Below the pieces are notes generated by a model. That model was not told the origin of the DNA. It saw only the letters and a program-made list of their open reading frames with translations, and searched no databases. Below, piece by piece: positions 63,001-64,000 of a stretch of 64,000 nucleotides of DNA (position 1 is the first letter of the stretch; every line of letters begins with the position of its first letter). A program made the translations under genes and the position numbers. This DNA is from Paragordius varius (Eukaryota > Nematomorpha). The stretch is from contig OZ176050.1 of NCBI GenBank assembly GCA_964247055.1, forward strand, positions 14,880,001 to 14,944,000, read 5' to 3'.

Positions 63001-63605
63001 TATTAAAAATATTGCTAATTAAAATCATAAAATTGTAAATAAAATTAATTCCGAATGACAAATAGTTAACGAATAAACTTGAAATATAATGAAACATTTT
63101 TATTTTGTTTTAAATCGCATTCATAGCCAATATAATTATTTATATTTAACAAAAATGCAAAAATTATGTCTTAGATGTCAAGCATAAACTCCAAAAAACT
63201 CTTTTAAAATTTAAAATTAATCGATTCATATATACTATAATAAACAGTTTATATCTTCATAATACTGGCAATCAGCTGTTTGGCTCATTTTTGAATTGCA
63301 TGTGTTATTATATGAAATCTCCAAATTTAATAGGGATTCGCAAAACCCATCATTTTATTTAAAAATTAATTCAAACGTACCAACGGATCGCGAATTATAA
63401 TTAATTGAATATTATTTTAAACAGGATATAGATGCTTAGATATGATATATTGTTATATAGATGCACTAATTATGGAGTAAAATGGTTTGTTTGTACTTTG
63501 GATGGCAATCTCAATTCCTCCAATTATTATGGAAACCGACCTCTACAATATCCTGATGCGGCGCATGTAATCTGTTGCAATGACAGTAGTTGGTGTAATT
63601 ATAAC
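60071..63605 (+). CDS. Type I TGF-beta/BMP receptor-like extracellular domain, exons 1-3 (runs off the window)
   Basis: Predicted N-terminal part of a serine/threonine-kinase receptor. Exon 1 60071-60128 encodes a signal peptide ('MKFSISLFIIFGQYGYILN'). A 25-bp intron follows (60129-60153, GTATTA...AACAG); reading through it gives an early stop. Exon 2 60154-60248: 'LSCFCNSCENHYCKTLSSGS' then 'CYTT', the C-x-C-xx-C....C....G.C pattern that opens type I receptor ectodomains. Exon 3 63432-63605 (acceptor ATATAG): 'YRCTNYGVKWFVCTLDG' and 'AHVICCNDSSWCNYN', the CC-x5-CN box that closes the three-finger fold, then donor GTGAGT. The ten cysteines equal the family number. Phases agree (1, then 0). 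Transmembrane, GS and kinase exons must lie beyond 64000. A soluble Ly6-like three-finger protein is the alternative. Intron 2 (3.2 kb) holds a hAT element. Confidence 0.65.
60492..62604. mobile_element. Non-autonomous hAT element, 2.1 kb
   Basis: Perfect 15-bp terminal inverted repeats TAATGTGACCAGATA and an exact 8-bp target duplication TTGTATAC (60484-60491 and 62605-62612), the length expected for hAT. Subterminal GCAGTAC/GTACTGC motifs recur at both ends (60522, 62518, 62535, 62566-62580), as hAT transposases need. No transposase ORF is visible; foldback copy F4 sits inside. The host site is intron 2 of the receptor-like gene. Confidence 0.85.
60791..61416. mobile_element. Foldback MITE copy F4
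   Basis: Left end TACCATTTGCTCTTCAAAAG with about five 21-bp units, then a core beginning AAATTTTGATTTAACC, and two to three inverted units before GTGCAAATGGTA. TA on both sides (A-TA|TACC ... GGTA|TA). Lies inside the hAT element 60492-62604, so it inserted later. Confidence 0.85.
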
Positions 63606-64000
63606 GTGAGTTTAAACACACTCTCGGACGATCTTTTAAGTTAATTAAGCTGTTATGTTTTATAATTTTTTTATTGATTCAAAACAATTTTTATCAATAC
63701 ATCTAAGGATAAGACTTAAATTGTGCCCTTGGTCTGTTATCTTTTGCCTAGGACTAACATAGATAGAGAAATGTAGAGTTTCGGGGTAATTTCAATTATA
63801 TATTTTTTAGGAATTCTAAACTAAACACCTACTTTCTCCTATTACGACAATGACTCTCATATTTTACTGTTACTAATGCCCATGATTTTATAAATAACAT
63901 GATTTCTTAGCACAGCAATATAATTTATCTGTTTTATAGATATGATTATTTTTTTGTTTGGAAGAAAAGTTTTATGTATTTTGATCAAATTAAAACGTAA
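63606..64000. other. Start of intron 3 of the receptor-like gene
   Basis: Follows the GTGAGT donor at 63606. No further exon is visible before the right edge. Confidence 0.4.

Overview
This is AT-rich genomic DNA from an invertebrate animal. It contains spliced genes with GT-AG introns, an RTE-clade LINE of the type often annotated as 'craniofacial development protein 2-like', hAT transposons, MITE-like foldback elements and the start of a gene resembling a type I TGF-beta/BMP receptor. There are no bacterial operons. Two introns are extremely short (31 bp at 54315-54345 and 25 bp at 60129-60153). An arthropod such as a mite is possible, but the sequence does not prove a clade.

Layout. 1-1690: a less AT-rich, stop-riddled block that begins with a decayed Ty3/gypsy RNase H. 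1700-7700: AT-rich DNA with nested MITEs and a LINE fragment. 7727-10676 and 15993-19706: two related multi-exon genes of an unrecognised family (genes A and B), separated by a degenerate LINE (11715-14112), a small putative secreted-protein gene (14668-14988) and a SINE. 20485-47365: a Helitron-like element split by a second, 25.6 kb element that consists almost entirely of about 52 tandem repeats of about 475 bp. 47487-50527: a four-level nest of small elements, with a short (1.8 kb) member of the same Helitron family innermost. 50875-54463 (minus): a three-exon NAD(P)H-dependent FMN reductase gene with a dead hAT transposon in its large intron. 54735-59090: another Helitron-like copy carrying a 620 bp palindromic LTR insertion, bracketed by inverted repeats and followed by a minisatellite. 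60071 to beyond the right edge: exons 1-3 of the receptor-like gene, with a hAT element in intron 2.

The main result concerns the satellite array. It is not a free-standing satellite: it is the inside of one Helitron. It has the same 5-prime end (TC + AT-rich) and 3-prime end (CTAG) as the 1.8 kb copy at 48508-50303, and it lies exactly between host A and T inside an older relative. For both insertions an empty-site version can be read from a paralogous sequence in this same window. The genes appear to be ordinary single genes; no pathway links them.
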